Source: Marinobacterium aestuarii | GTDB lineage: Bacteria > Pseudomonadota > Gammaproteobacteria > Pseudomonadales > Balneatricaceae | Direction: 5' to 3' | DNA length: 64,000 nt | NCBI RefSeq assembly: GCF_001651805.1 | Contig: NZ_CP015839.1 | Coordinates: 3,348,001-3,412,000, forward strand | Part shown: positions 54,438 to 64,000 of the stretch, in pieces | How the letters are laid out: each line of letters opens with the position of its first letter | How positions within the stretch are numbered: position 1 is the stretch's first letter | Position numbers and translations under genes: made by a program | Notes under the pieces: generated by a model | Told to the model about the DNA's origin: nothing | Databases searched by the model: none | Seen by the model: the letters and a program-made list of their open reading frames with translations, nothing else

Positions 54438-55970
54438 ATGAGCACCGAATACATCAAAATCAAAAATCATATTAACGGTGCCTGGCTGGACGAATCCAAC
54501 GGACAGTACGAGCCGCTGCGCAATCCTTCCACCGGGCACGTAATCGGCGAAGTACCGCTATCGTCCCCCGCCACCTCCCGCGAGGCCACAGCGGCGGCGG
54601 CGGCCGCCTACCCTGGCTGGAGCGCAATGCCATTGCCCAAGCGCATGGACTTCATTTTCAAGATGCACCGTGCCATGCAAGACAACCTGGAAATGCTGGC
54701 CCAGTCCATCGCCATCGACCAGGCCAAGCATATAGCCGAAGCCCGCGGCGAAGTCGGCCGCGTTATCGAGATATTGCAGATGGCCTGCACCATTCCAGCG
54801 CTGATTCAGGGCGACACAGTGCAGGCCATTGCCAACAATATCAACGGCCGCCTGATCAAGGCACCATTGGGCGTATTCTGCGGCGTGGCGCCCTTCAATT
54901 TCCCCGCTCTGGTGTTTGGCTGGTTCATTCCCTTTGCCATAGGCACGGGCAATACCTTTGTCTACAAGCCCTCCACAGAATCGCCGCTGTTCATGCAAAA
55001 AATGATGCAGCTGCTGTGTGATACTGGTCTGCCCGACGGGGTCGTCAATATAGTCCACGGTGACCGCGAAGTGGTTGAAGCCTGGTATGAAGACGACAAT
55101 GTCGCCGGTGTCTGCCTGGTGGGTTCCACCCCCACCGCCAAGGCCATCGGCGAGGGCTGCGGGCGCGGCGGCAAGAAAACCATGCTGCTGGGCGGAGCCA
55201 AGAACTTCCTCGCCGCCATGGAAGACGCCCCCATGGATCTGCTGATCGAAAACATCCTGATGTCGGGTTACGGCTCGGCCGGTCAGCGCTGCCTGGCGGT
55301 ATCCAATATTGCCGTGGTGCCGGAAATCTACGACGACTTCCTCGCCCGGCTGCTGGAAGCCTCACGCAAGATCACCCTGGGCGATGCCATGGATCCTGAT
55401 ATTTTCATGGGCCCGGTGATCTCCGCCAGCGCCAGGAAACGCATTCACGACTATATCGACATTGGCCTGGCAGAAGGCGCTACCCTGGCACTCGATGGGC
55501 GCAATCCGCAGCTGCCCGAAGCCAACCGGGACGGTTATTTCGTTGGCCCCACTGTCTTTACCGATGTAACCCCCTGCATGCGCATCGCCCAGGAAGAGAT
55601 CTTTGGCCCCGTGCTCAACATCATCAAGGTGGGCTGCATCGACGGCGCCCTGCGCATGATCCGCAACCACCCGCTGGGCAATGGCGCCTGCATCTTTACC
55701 CAGAACAGCTTCTACACCGAGAAATTCATCAACGAGGCCGATGTCGGCATGGTCGGTGTCAACGTCGGTATCTGCGCCCCCCACCCCTATCTGCCCTTTG
55801 GCGGCATCAAGGGCTCTCTGGTGGGCAACAACAAGGTACAGGGCAAGGATGCCATCGACTTCTTTACCCAGAGCAAGGTCGCAACGATTCGCGTCGTTGA
55901 CCCCAGAGGCCTGGCGCCAGCCGCAGCAACAACGACCGACAGCAGCGTACGCAGCTGCGTCGCCAGCTGA
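54438..55970 (+). CDS. mmsA: methylmalonate-semialdehyde dehydrogenase (CoA-acylating)
   Basis: The 510-residue ALDH-superfamily enzyme converts (methyl)malonate semialdehyde to propionyl- or acetyl-CoA in valine, inositol and beta-alanine breakdown. It has APFNFPALV, the nucleophilic Cys in GSAGQRCLAVS, and LLGGAKNFLAAM, where the usual catalytic Glu is replaced as in true MMSDH enzymes. The residues after about 490 (PAAATTTDSSVRSCVAS) form a non-conserved tail. It lies downstream of the MocR gene and upstream of a polyamine-type ABC operon, so malonate semialdehyde from propane-diamine/beta-alanine is a possible substrate (inference). Confidence 0.93.
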   Translation: MSTEYIKIKNHINGAWLDESNGQYEPLRNPSTGHVIGEVPLSSPATSREATAAAAAAYPGWSAMPLPKRMDFIFKMHRAMQDNLEMLAQSIAIDQAKHIAEARGEVGRVIEILQMACTIPALIQGDTVQAIANNINGRLIKAPLGVFCGVAPFNFPALVFGWFIPFAIGTGNTFVYKPSTESPLFMQKMMQLLCDTGLPDGVVNIVHGDREVVEAWYEDDNVAGVCLVGSTPTAKAIGEGCGRGGKKTMLLGGAKNFLAAMEDAPMDLLIENILMSGYGSAGQRCLAVSNIAVVPEIYDDFLARLLEASRKITLGDAMDPDIFMGPVISASARKRIHDYIDIGLAEGATLALDGRNPQLPEANRDGYFVGPTVFTDVTPCMRIAQEEIFGPVLNIIKVGCIDGALRMIRNHPLGNGACIFTQNSFYTEKFINEADVGMVGVNVGICAPHPYLPFGGIKGSLVGNNKVQGKDAIDFFTQSKVATIRVVDPRGLAPAAATTTDSSVRSCVAS

Positions 55971-56564
55971 GCTGAAGTGGCCTGAGCGGCTATAGCCGTT
56001 TACAGGCCACGACCGAGCAGCAGTACTCCAGAAGCCCCCTGAACCGCTGGCAGCCGCCTGCGATTCGGGGTCATGACGGCACGAACTAACACCCCTGCGG
56101 CTCGCTGAGTACGACCGAATAAAAAGCTCTAATAAAAAATGTGTTTATAACATAAAGGGCTGGAACCAGCGCCCACTGCTGCTGGACCTATAGGCGGAGC
56201 GAACACTGATCTATATTAAGACCCGGGGTCAGGTCACAAGCCACCGCTTGCGGATAAAACCGACAACACAGATACAATAATAAAAACGGAAACGACAGCA
56301 TGCATGTATTATCAGGTCCGCCGTCTAGCGCCTTCGTCGGCTTATTAAGCTGGCATCCACATTGGGTCACTGTTTCCGAAGACGGCTCAATAATGAAACC
56401 TCCCGGCTTCATCTATTAACCCGTCGGCTTAACAAGATTTATTCCATGGCGGCATATTCCGCCATTAGCATCTACACTCAGTGCAGCATAAATCAGCTTC
56501 AGTATTGAACTGGCATGGCATCAGGCAGCACTGCGTTAAAAACAGGCTTGGAGTAAAGCATTCA
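55971..56564. other. long intergenic region before the polyamine-type ABC operon
   Basis: No convincing gene is present. The region contains a hairpin at 55977-56010 after mmsA, an A/T-rich stretch (56115-56155), and the leader of the ABC operon with GGAG 13 bases before the start. A 74-codon minus-strand frame (56188-56412) has no family likeness and no ribosome site. Confidence 0.5.
55977..56010 (+). terminator. hairpin after mmsA
   Basis: GTGGCCTG (55977-55984) pairs with CAGGCCAC (56003-56010), enclosing a second palindrome CGGCTATAGCCG (55987-55998). It begins six bases after the mmsA stop. It is a probable terminator but lacks a T-run. Confidence 0.55.
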
Positions 56565-57686
56565 ATGACAGATACCACGACCACCGGCCAGGCCTCTTCC
56601 TCCGATGATCAGTATGTCCGCTTTATCAACGTCAAGAAAAGCTACGACCAGCACAACCTGGTAGTCAAAGACTTTAATCTGGATGCCCGCAAAGGCGAGT
56701 TCGTCACCCTTTTGGGACCGTCCGGCTCAGGCAAAACCACCTGTCTGATGATGCTGGCGGGGTTCGAAGATGTTACCAGTGGCAGCATTCTGATTAACGG
56801 CGAGCCGGTCAATAATATTGCGCCCTATCACCGCAATATTGGCATGGTCTTCCAGCACTATGCTCTCTTCCCCCACATGACGATCAGTGAAAACCTCGCC
56901 TACCCGCTAAAGGTCCGCAAAAAATCCGCCGATGAGGTCAAGCGTCGCGTCAAGGAATCCCTGGCGCTGGTCGAACTGGCGGATTTTGGCAAGCGTTACC
57001 CCGGCCAGCTGTCGGGCGGTCAGAAACAGCGCGTCGCCCTGGCCCGCTCGCTGATATTCGAACCCAGTATTGTGTTAATGGACGAACCCCTGGGTGCGCT
57101 GGACAAAAACCTGCGTGAACAGATGCAATTCGAGATCAAACGCCTGCACGAAGATCTGGGCTTTACCGCCATCTATGTCACCCATGATCAGACCGAAGCC
57201 CTCACCATGTCCGATCGCATCGCCGTATTCAACGACGGTATCGTCGAGCAGTGCGCCGCCCCCGAAGAGCTGTACGAGCGCCCGGCCAACTCCTTTGTGG
57301 CCGACTTTATCGGCGAGAACAACCGCATCCCCGGCACCGTCACCCGTATTGAAGGCGGGCGGGCCCAGATCAGCCTGGACGATGGCAGCAGCGCCACCAC
57401 GCTGAACCCCAACTGCCCGCAACCGGGCGAGCCCTGCATGCTGACCATTCGCCCTGAAAACCTGTTTATCGCCGGCGACACCCTGCGCGATAACTGCATT
57501 GAGGCCAGTTTCACCACCCGGCTGTATGTCGGTGACTCCATCCGTTACTTCTTCAAGATGAATAGCGGCGCAGAACTCATGGTCAAGGCACTCAACGACA
57601 GTCAGGCCCCGGTCCTTGCGCCCGGCGCTCTGACGCGCCTGACCTGGGATCTGGCCGGCGGCCTGGCGCTGGACCGGGCCGTCTGA
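56565..57686 (+). CDS. spermidine/putrescine-type ABC transporter ATP-binding protein
   Basis: The 373-residue PotA-like ATPase has Walker A GPSGSGKTT (about residue 55), signature LSGGQKQRVALARSL, Walker B IVLMDEPLGALD, and a TOBE-like C-terminal domain (LTIRPENLFIAGD). ATG 56565 (MTDTTTTGQ) is preferred to a frame start 28 codons upstream. It is the first of four genes (ATPase, binding protein, two permeases), all on one strand with short gaps. The likely cargo is a polyamine or related amine. Confidence 0.9.
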   Translation: MTDTTTTGQASSSDDQYVRFINVKKSYDQHNLVVKDFNLDARKGEFVTLLGPSGSGKTTCLMMLAGFEDVTSGSILINGEPVNNIAPYHRNIGMVFQHYALFPHMTISENLAYPLKVRKKSADEVKRRVKESLALVELADFGKRYPGQLSGGQKQRVALARSLIFEPSIVLMDEPLGALDKNLREQMQFEIKRLHEDLGFTAIYVTHDQTEALTMSDRIAVFNDGIVEQCAAPEELYERPANSFVADFIGENNRIPGTVTRIEGGRAQISLDDGSSATTLNPNCPQPGEPCMLTIRPENLFIAGDTLRDNCIEASFTTRLYVGDSIRYFFKMNSGAELMVKALNDSQAPVLAPGALTRLTWDLAGGLALDRAV

Positions 57687-57737
57687 CTCAAGCATTCACA
57701 GCAGTACACACCACAACGCGTAGAAGGAAGAATAACA

Positions 57738-58793
57738 ATGCATACTCTCAAGCGACTAGGCGTGGCACTCGCACTCTGCACAGCGGCTAGCCCGCTGTTG
57801 GCAGACCAGTTCACCGCGGTCTCGTTCGGCGGCGCCTACGGTGCCGCCCAGCAAAAGCACATGCTCGACCCCTATATGGCGCAGTCAGGTCACAAGATCC
57901 TGTTTGAAAACTACTCCGGCGGCATCGCCGAACTCAAGGCACAGGTAGAAAGCGGCAATATTCTTTGGGACGTGGTGGACATCGAGGTCATCGACCTTGA
58001 GCGCGCCTGCTCTGAAGGTCTGCTCGAAGTCTTCCCCCACGACACTCTGCCCCCCGGTGATGACGGCACTCCCGCCAGCGAAGACTTTTCGCCCCAGGCG
58101 CTCGCCAATGAATGCGGTGTCGGCAACATCGTCTGGACGGTGCTCTACGCCTACAACAGCGATACCATTCAGGGCGGCACGCCGAGCACCATCGGCGACC
58201 TGTTCGATACCAGTACCTATCCTGGCAAGCGCGCCCTGCGCAAACGTCCCCAGGTAAACCTGGAATGGGCCCTGATCGCAGACGGTGTACCGCCTGCGGA
58301 AGTCTATGAGTTGCTAGCTACCGATGCAGGCCAGGCCCGCGCCTTCGCCAAGCTGGATACCATCAAGGACGACCTGGTCTGGTTCGATAGCTGGTCCCAG
58401 GCACCGCAGCTGCTGAATGATGGCGGTGCCGTGATGGTGCAGTCAGCCAACGGTCGTATCTTTGATGCCATTCAGAGCGACAAGAAACCGTTTGAAATGG
58501 TCTGGGACGGCCATATCTTCGACCTGGATGTCTGGGCCATCGTCAAGGGCAGCAAGAACAAGGCACTGGCCGAAGACTTCATTCGTTTCGCCACCAGCTC
58601 CAAGCCTGAAAGTGGCATGCAGGAAGTCGCCTACGGCCCCACGCGCCAGTCGTCCTACGCCTATGTAGACGAAGCCATACTGCCCAAGCTGCCCTCGGCT
58701 CACCTGGACGAAGGCCTGCAGGCATCCGGTGAATTCTGGGCCGACTACGGCGAATCCCTGGGTGAAAAGTTCAATGAGTGGTTGCTGAAGTAA
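57738..58793 (+). CDS. periplasmic polyamine-type substrate-binding protein
   Basis: The 351-residue PotD-like protein has a signal peptide (MHTLKRLGVALALCTAASPLLA, cleavage before DQF). Family blocks are VSFGGAYGAAQQKHML, NYSGGIAELKAQVESGNILWDVVDIE (with the binding-site Asp/Glu), ANECGVGNIVWTVLYAYN and YGPTRQSS. The closest general class is the extracellular solute-binding proteins of PotD/PotF and related opine or amine transporters. The exact ligand is not clear. Confidence 0.88.
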   Translation: MHTLKRLGVALALCTAASPLLADQFTAVSFGGAYGAAQQKHMLDPYMAQSGHKILFENYSGGIAELKAQVESGNILWDVVDIEVIDLERACSEGLLEVFPHDTLPPGDDGTPASEDFSPQALANECGVGNIVWTVLYAYNSDTIQGGTPSTIGDLFDTSTYPGKRALRKRPQVNLEWALIADGVPPAEVYELLATDAGQARAFAKLDTIKDDLVWFDSWSQAPQLLNDGGAVMVQSANGRIFDAIQSDKKPFEMVWDGHIFDLDVWAIVKGSKNKALAEDFIRFATSSKPESGMQEVAYGPTRQSSYAYVDEAILPKLPSAHLDEGLQASGEFWADYGESLGEKFNEWLLK

Positions 58794-58903
58794 GCCACAG
58801 CCGCTGACCTGAACGCCGGCGGCGACACCCGCCACCGGCGACCCGCCCAACCGATGTCCGGGGCCTGCCGGTCCCGGCGCTGTCTGAAGAAGGGGTTTTA
58901 TCC

Positions 58904-60211
58904 ATGCATCAAGCCGAGCTTTCTGCCGCCTCTCCCGGGGCTCCTGGCGGTGATGCAACCTCCGGGTTGCCACCCCACGCAGGGCTGAGTGCGGCGGAAA
59001 AATCTCAAAGTCGCAGGGTTCTGCGCCGACGCAAGCTACTGACCCTGGCCTTCGTGGCCCCACTCATTATTTTCGTGCTGATTGCCTTCGTGGCCCCCAT
59101 CGGCACCATGCTGTATCGCAGCGTCTATCATCCGACCGTGGCGCAGCTGATTCCCGAGACGCTTGTCGCGCTGAGCGGCTGGGACGAAACCAGCGCAACC
59201 CGGCCCAGCGACAGTATCCTGAATATTTTTACCGTCGAGCTGCAACAGCTCGCGGACGACCGCGACTCAGGCAAGCTTGCCGAGGAGATCAACCGTGCCC
59301 TGCCCGGCAGTTCCAGCCTGATCAAGTCCACAGCCCGAAAAATCAAAAAGCTCGATAGCGAGATACTGTCCCGTGAGGGTGCCAGCAAGCTGCTCGCCAT
59401 GCAGCCGAAGTGGCAACAGGTCGAAATCTGGCGGGAAATGAAACTGGCGGGCGCCGTCTTTACCAATGATTTCTATCTCACCGCGCTGGACCTGATGCAC
59501 AATGCCCAGGGCGACATAGTGGCGCGGGATACCCAGATTTACGTCAAGCTGTACATGAAGAGCCTGTGGATCGCGCTGCTGATTACTGTACTCACCGGCA
59601 TCATCAGCTATCCGCTGGCCTACTACCTGGCCACGGCACCAGCCCGCACCGCCAACACCCTGATGGTGTTCGTGCTCTTGCCCTTCTGGACGTCACTGCT
59701 GGTACGCACCACCTCCTGGATTGCCCTGCTGCAAACCAACGGCGTGATAAACAGCTTTCTGCAGTCCATTAATGCGATTGGCGAGCCACTGGAACTGCTC
59801 TATACCCAGTTCTCCACCGTCATTGCCATGACCCATATTCTGTTGCCCTTCATGATCCTGCCACTGTACAGCGTCATGAAAGGCATTGACCCCAGTTATC
59901 TGCGCGCCGCCCTGTCACTGGGGGCCAAGCCGATACCGGCCTTTATTCGCATCTACATGCCCATGACAGTGCCGGGGCTGAGTGCAGGCGCCCTGCTGGT
60001 GTTTATTATCTCCATCGGCTACTACATTACTCCGGCACTGGTGGGCGGCACCGATGGCCAGATGATCAGCAACATCATTGCCTTTCACATGCAGTCATCG
60101 AACAACTGGGAACTGGCCGCGGCCCTGGGATCACTGCTGCTGGGGCTGATATTGCTGCTGTACTGGATATACGACCGTCTGGTCGGCGTCAGCAACATCA
60201 AGCTGGGATAA
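58904..60211 (+). CDS. polyamine-type ABC transporter permease (PotB-like) with large periplasmic insert
   Basis: The 435-residue permease is longer than the 280-320 usual for PotB. Helix 1 (about 42-65) is followed by an extra soluble segment of roughly 130 residues (ELQQLADDRDSGKLAEEINRALPG...KLLAMQPKWQQVEIWREMKL) before helix 2 at about 220. The rest is standard, with five more helices and an EAA loop YLRAALSLGAKPIPAFIRIYMP. Similar inserts occur in some alpha/gammaproteobacterial homologues. Confidence 0.88.
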   Translation: MHQAELSAASPGAPGGDATSGLPPHAGLSAAEKSQSRRVLRRRKLLTLAFVAPLIIFVLIAFVAPIGTMLYRSVYHPTVAQLIPETLVALSGWDETSATRPSDSILNIFTVELQQLADDRDSGKLAEEINRALPGSSSLIKSTARKIKKLDSEILSREGASKLLAMQPKWQQVEIWREMKLAGAVFTNDFYLTALDLMHNAQGDIVARDTQIYVKLYMKSLWIALLITVLTGIISYPLAYYLATAPARTANTLMVFVLLPFWTSLLVRTTSWIALLQTNGVINSFLQSINAIGEPLELLYTQFSTVIAMTHILLPFMILPLYSVMKGIDPSYLRAALSLGAKPIPAFIRIYMPMTVPGLSAGALLVFIISIGYYITPALVGGTDGQMISNIIAFHMQSSNNWELAAALGSLLLGLILLLYWIYDRLVGVSNIKLG

Positions 60212-60264
60212 CACCATGAAGCCATCCCGGATTCTTTCAGCCAGGCAGTACGGGGAATAACAGC

Positions 60265-61113
60265 ATGCAGTTTCCAAAGTATTTCACCTTCTGGCAGAAG
60301 GTCGGCATGCACAGTCTGCGCCTCACCGCTTGGGCGGTGCTGGCCTTCCTGATGATTCCGATCCTGGTCATAGTGCCGCTGTCGTTTAACGCCGAACCCT
60401 ACTTCACCTTTACCGCCGGCATGCTGTCGCTGGATGCCGATGCCTACTCGCTGAAGTGGTACGCCGAGATCCTGAACGATGACAAGTGGATGCTGGCCAT
60501 CAAGAACAGCTTTATTATCGGCCTCTGTGCAACGGCTATCGCCACGGTGCTCGGCACCCTCGCGGCCATAGGGCTGTCAAACCCGGTAATGCCCTTTCAG
60601 CGCCTGATCATGGCAATGCTGCTGTCGCCGATGATAGTGCCGCTGATCATCACCGCCGCCGGCATGTACTTCTTCTACACCCAGCTGGGGCTGTCCGGCA
60701 GCTACCTGGGTGTGATCATCGCCCATGCCGCCCTCGGCACACCCTTTGTGATTATCACCGTCAATGCGGCACTGTCGGGGTTTGACTATTCCCTGATGCG
60801 TGCGTCTCTGGGTCTGGGTGCGACGCCCGGTTACACCTTTTTCAACGTCATCATGCCGCTGATTCGCCCAGGCGTCATCTCAGGCGCCCTCTTCGCTTTT
60901 GTGACCTCCTTCGATGAAGTGGTAGTTATCCTGTTCTTGGCGGGCCCGGAGCAGCGCACTATCCCGCGGCAGATGTTCTCGGGGCTGCGTGAGCAGATCA
61001 ACCCCACTATTCTCGCCGTGGCGGTGTTGCTGGTCGTACTGTCGGCATTAATGCTGCTGACCATTGAATATCTGCGGGCCCGGGCCGAGAAAATACGCAC
61101 CGGGGAGATTTAA
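60265..61113 (+). CDS. polyamine-type ABC transporter permease (PotC-like)
   Basis: The 282-residue permease has six helices and an EAA loop (SLMRASLGLGATPGYTFFNVIMPLIRPGV), partner of the PotB-like subunit encoded 53 bases upstream. Segments such as SFNAEPYFTFTAGMLSLDADAYSLKWYAEIL are typical of PotC/PotI periplasmic loops. It ends the operon. Confidence 0.9.
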   Translation: MQFPKYFTFWQKVGMHSLRLTAWAVLAFLMIPILVIVPLSFNAEPYFTFTAGMLSLDADAYSLKWYAEILNDDKWMLAIKNSFIIGLCATAIATVLGTLAAIGLSNPVMPFQRLIMAMLLSPMIVPLIITAAGMYFFYTQLGLSGSYLGVIIAHAALGTPFVIITVNAALSGFDYSLMRASLGLGATPGYTFFNVIMPLIRPGVISGALFAFVTSFDEVVVILFLAGPEQRTIPRQMFSGLREQINPTILAVAVLLVVLSALMLLTIEYLRARAEKIRTGEI

Positions 61114-61220
61114 CAGGCGCCGGGACCTGGCCCTGGTTTTGAGTGCCCGATTAGGGCGGTAACATCGGTACAGCGTCTATACTGCAGGCCACAGTGCCGC
61201 CGTGGAAAAAGGACTCGCCC

Positions 61221-61637
61221 ATGTCACGCCACTATATCCGCCACCCCTCGGAGATCCCCATTCAGATTGTGCTGGCGGGCCAGCCCCATGAGCACAAGAT
61301 GTCGAACATCAGCCTGGGCGGGATCTGTGTCCACACCCGCCACTGCCTGCCCGATAATACCGATATCATTATTCGCATTCCGCTGCTGATGCCACAGTTC
61401 AGTGCCTCCGGCCGGGTACGCTGGTGTCATTACCATGCGCTGGAGGATGCGCTACTGGGTATTTGCTTTAGTGACGAAGAAACCGCCTTTGCGGTGCGCA
61501 TGGTGGAGCAGGTCTGCCATATAGAGAGCTACCGGCAGCGGGCCTGCCGGGACACAGGCCGCAACTACAGCAGTGAAGAAGCCGCCATCGAGTGGATTGC
61601 GCGCTACGCACACCGCTTCCCCAGCAGCAGCCAGTGA
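61221..61637 (+). CDS. PilZ-domain protein
   Basis: The 138-residue protein carries the c-di-GMP-binding PilZ signature in two parts: RHYIRHPSEIPIQ (RxxxR) and NISLGGICV (N/DxSxxG). A C-terminal helical tail follows (YSSEEAAIEWIARYAHRF). Family members control motility, surface polymer or adhesion. The start is ATG 61221 with AAAGGA nine bases before. It lies alone, convergent with uvrB. Confidence 0.88.
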   Translation: MSRHYIRHPSEIPIQIVLAGQPHEHKMSNISLGGICVHTRHCLPDNTDIIIRIPLLMPQFSASGRVRWCHYHALEDALLGICFSDEETAFAVRMVEQVCHIESYRQRACRDTGRNYSSEEAAIEWIARYAHRFPSSSQ

Positions 61638-61682
61638 AACCGCCCCCGGCGGGCCTGGCAAAGCAAGGGGCAAGAAGAATGC

Positions 61683-63695
61683 TCAAGCTGAGTGTTTAAG
61701 GCGCTGCAACTCGTCACGGTAATGACCCGCCAGTTCAAATTCCAGGTTTTTAGACGCTTCGTACATCTTGTCTTCCAGCTGACTCATGGCCTTGGCGAGC
61801 TGCTTGGCAGTCATGGTGGCCGGATCGAACTGGGTATCGCTGGCCTGGGCCGCCACCTTCTTGGCACCGCGCGTAGCCTTGCGGCCCGGAATGGTACTGG
61901 CGCCTTCCATTATATCGGCTACCGACTTGTAGATACCCCGCGGCACTATGCCGTGCTCCAGGTTATAAGCGACCTGTTTTTCCCGCCGTCGTTCAGTCTC
62001 GGTGATGGCACGCTGCATAGAACCGGTAATACGATCGCCATAGAGAATGGCGCGACCGTTAACGTTACGGGCTGCCCGGCCTATGGTCTGGATCATCGAG
62101 GTTTCGGAGCGCAGAAAACCTTCCTTGTCGGCATCAAGAATGGCCACCAGCGCCACCTCCGGCATGTCGATGCCCTCGCGCAGCAGGTTGATGCCCACCA
62201 GCACATCGAACTGGCCAATACGCAGATCGCGGATGATTTCGACCCGCTCCACAGTGTCGATATCCGAGTGCAGGTAGCGCACCCGTACGCCATGCTCGGC
62301 CAGATAGTCGGTCAGGTCTTCGGCCATGCGCTTGGTCAGCACAGTGACGATAACGCGTTCCTCGTTGGCCGTGACCTTGCCAATCTCGGACAGCAGATCA
62401 TCCACCTGAGTCCGGGCCGGACGCACCTCCACCTGAGGATCAATCAGCCCCGTGGGCCGCACCAGCTGCTCGGCGATCTGTCCGGCATTGGCCGCTTCAT
62501 ACTTGCTCGGCGTGGCGGAGACAAAGATCATCTGTGGCGCCAGCGCCTCCCACTCCTCGAAGCGCAGCGGCCGGTTGTCCAGCGCCGACGGCAGGCGAAA
62601 GCCGTACTCCACCAGGGTTTCCTTGCGTGAGCGGTCGCCCTTGTACATGGCGCCCAGCTGCGGCACTGTGACATGGGATTCGTCGATCACCACCAGGGCG
62701 TTGTCCGGCAGATAATCGAACAGCGTCGGCGGCGCCGCGCCCGGCTCGCGGCCGGACAGGTAGCGTGAATAGTTCTCGATGCCGGAGCAGTACCCCAGCT
62801 CCATGATCATTTCCATGTCATACAGGGTGCGCTGCTCCAGCCGCTGTGCTTCCACCAGCTTGCCATGATCGCGCAGCTGCTTGAGCCTGGGGTGCAGCTC
62901 ATCCTTGATCTTGTCGACGGCCCCCAGCAGCACCTCGCGGGGAGTCACATAATGCGTCTTGGGGTAAATCGTGACCCGGGGCACGCGGCGCAGCACCGCG
63001 CCAGTCAGGGGATCGAAGAAGCTGATCTGCTCCACTTCGCTGTCGAACAGCTCGATGCGCACGGCCTCGGTTTCGGATTCCGCCGGGAACACATCGATGA
63101 CGTCGCCGCGCACCCGGTAGTTGCCACGGTGCAGCTCGACATCGTTGCGTTTGTACTGCAGCTCCGCCAGGCGGCGCAGAATGTCACGCTGGTCGATTTC
63201 TTCGCCCCGATCCAGGTGCAGCATCATCGACAGGTAGGACTTCGGATCGCCCAGACCGTAAATGGCCGAGACCGTGGCCACTATAATGGCATCGTCCCGC
63301 TCCAGCAGCGCCTTGGTGGCCGACAGACGCATCTGCTCGATATGATCGTTGATCGAGGCGTCCTTCTCGATAAAGGTATCGGAGGACGGCACATAGGCTT
63401 CAGGCTGGTAGTAGTCGTAATAGGACACGAAGTATTCGACGGCGTTGTCGGGGAAGAACTCGCGGAACTCACCATACAACTGCGCCGCCAGCGTCTTGTT
63501 GTGGGCCAGAATGATGGTGGGCCGCTGAATCTGCGCAATCACATTGGCAATGGTAAAGGTTTTGCCCGATCCGGTAACACCCAGCAAAGTCTGGGCCACC
63601 AGGCCCGATTCAATGCCATCGATCAGGGTGGCAATAGCGCTCGGCTGATCTCCCGAGGGCTTAAAGCTGGACTGAAGTTTAAATCGCTGTTTCAT
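61683..63695 (-). CDS. uvrB: excinuclease ABC subunit B
   Basis: The 670-residue UvrB, the damage-verification helicase of nucleotide excision repair, has Walker [10 protein letters not shown] (about 38-46), the beta-hairpin [32 protein letters not shown], helicase motifs [10 protein letters not shown], and the C-terminal UVR motif ([30 protein letters not shown]). ATG 63695 with AGGTGG just upstream is used. It is divergent from an aspartate aminotransferase gene, an arrangement common in Pseudomonas-like genomes. Confidence 0.97.
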   Translation of the reverse strand: MKQRFKLQSSFKPSGDQPSAIATLIDGIESGLVAQTLLGVTGSGKTFTIANVIAQIQRPTIILAHNKTLAAQLYGEFREFFPDNAVEYFVSYYDYYQPEAYVPSSDTFIEKDASINDHIEQMRLSATKALLERDDAIIVATVSAIYGLGDPKSYLSMMLHLDRGEEIDQRDILRRLAELQYKRNDVELHRGNYRVRGDVIDVFPAESETEAVRIELFDSEVEQISFFDPLTGAVLRRVPRVTIYPKTHYVTPREVLLGAVDKIKDELHPRLKQLRDHGKLVEAQRLEQRTLYDMEMIMELGYCSGIENYSRYLSGREPGAAPPTLFDYLPDNALVVIDESHVTVPQLGAMYKGDRSRKETLVEYGFRLPSALDNRPLRFEEWEALAPQMIFVSATPSKYEAANAGQIAEQLVRPTGLIDPQVEVRPARTQVDDLLSEIGKVTANEERVIVTVLTKRMAEDLTDYLAEHGVRVRYLHSDIDTVERVEIIRDLRIGQFDVLVGINLLREGIDMPEVALVAILDADKEGFLRSETSMIQTIGRAARNVNGRAILYGDRITGSMQRAITETERRREKQVAYNLEHGIVPRGIYKSVADIMEGASTIPGRKATRGAKKVAAQASDTQFDPATMTAKQLAKAMSQLEDKMYEASKNLEFELAGHYRDELQRLKHSA

Positions 63696-63969
63696 TAACC
63701 CACCTGCCTGACAACGCGACCGCATATACTAACCTACCTGACCGCCAAGCCCTACTAGGCAAGGCATTCAACGGCCAATCCGCTGCTCGGCCGCCCCCAA
63801 TGTTCACCTGAGGCGCGGGTCCTGCGCGCAAAAGTCGCGAAGCTGCGGATTTTCTGCGTCAAAAACTGCATTTTTTCGGTACAAGGATTCAGACTGGCAA
63901 GGGATTCCGCTATCATTGATCGGCTTGAAAAAGCAGCAAATCCAGTACCGACTAATAGAGGATTGTGGC

Positions 63970-64000
63970 TTGGACGTTCAACTTTCAGACCGTGTAAACA
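63970..64000 (+). CDS. aspC: aspartate aminotransferase, first codons only (window edge)
   Basis: Ten codons are visible, reading (M)DVQLSDRVN, the standard start of the class I aspartate aminotransferase next to uvrB in Pseudomonas-type genomes. TTG is the apparent start codon, with GAGG upstream in TAGAGGATTGTGGC. The product would be a PLP enzyme converting aspartate and 2-oxoglutarate. The rest lies outside the window. Confidence 0.65.
   Translation, partial: MDVQLSDRVN

Noticed and set aside
56188-56412. 74-codon minus-strand frame in the gap before the polyamine-type operon
   Set aside because: It has no start signal, no family resemblance and no neighbours suggesting function.

Overview
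The window reads as a roughly 58-60% GC chromosome segment from a free-living, probably marine or environmental gammaproteobacterium of the Oceanospirillales/Pseudomonadales type. This is inferred from the Pseudomonas-style five-step histidine pathway (hutF + hutG), the Pseudomonas-style polyol operon with an AraC regulator like MtlR, and uvrB lying head-to-head with an aspartate aminotransferase gene. The species cannot be fixed from sequence reading alone.

Layout. 1-2.4 kb: an IS5-family insertion sequence, a truncated tspO and non-coding repeats. 2.4-8.0 kb: citrate synthase, a PaiB-like FMN-binding protein and small stress or membrane genes. 8.0-13.0 kb: an RND efflux permease/adaptor pair divergent from its TetR regulator, with two matching palindromic operators between them. 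13.1-14.5 kb: a metallo-beta-lactamase-fold hydrolase and a cyclic-nucleotide-binding protein. 14.5-27.0 kb: one nine-gene polyol operon (binding protein, two permeases, ATPase, mannitol-type dehydrogenase, HAD phosphatase, transaldolase, transketolase, xylulokinase), divergent from an AraC activator. Together these genes import a hexitol or pentitol, oxidise it to a ketose, phosphorylate xylulose and feed the non-oxidative pentose phosphate pathway. 27.1-30.2 kb: hutG, hutD and hutF with two TGTATATACA HutC-type sites. 30.2-36.3 kb: a META-domain lipoprotein, then a LacI regulator with four identical AAATCGATTT palindromes in front of a purine/pyrimidine-type permease, an amidohydrolase and a TauE-like exporter, then a decayed second copy of the META lipoprotein.

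36.3-38.5 kb is an AT-richer accessory island. It holds an unknown alpha-helical protein gene and an HNH endonuclease gene separated by a 70-bp element with every structural hallmark of an integron attC recombination site. This suggests gene cassettes stranded without a visible integrase. The island ends in a dispersed repeat that also occurs beside the IS at 2.0 kb. 38.6-42.5 kb: a class III aminotransferase and succinate-semialdehyde dehydrogenase divergent from a LysR regulator. 42.7-46.2 kb: a compact signalling operon (double-domain KaiC-like ATPase, degenerate receiver, receiver-SpoIIE phosphatase, STAS protein) with no kaiA or kaiB. 46.4-52.3 kb: SPW-repeat protein, an FtsH paralogue, an unknown membrane protein behind a Fur-box-like site, an alpha/beta-hydrolase-OsmC fusion and an MFS transporter. 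52.6-61.1 kb: a MocR-type regulator, methylmalonate-semialdehyde dehydrogenase and a spermidine/putrescine-type ABC operon. 61.2-64 kb: PilZ protein, uvrB and the first codons of an aspartate aminotransferase.

Most promising items: the orphan attC and its cassettes, the KaiC-SpoIIE-STAS operon, the four-operator LacI regulon, and the META lipoprotein duplicates that bracket the purine cluster.
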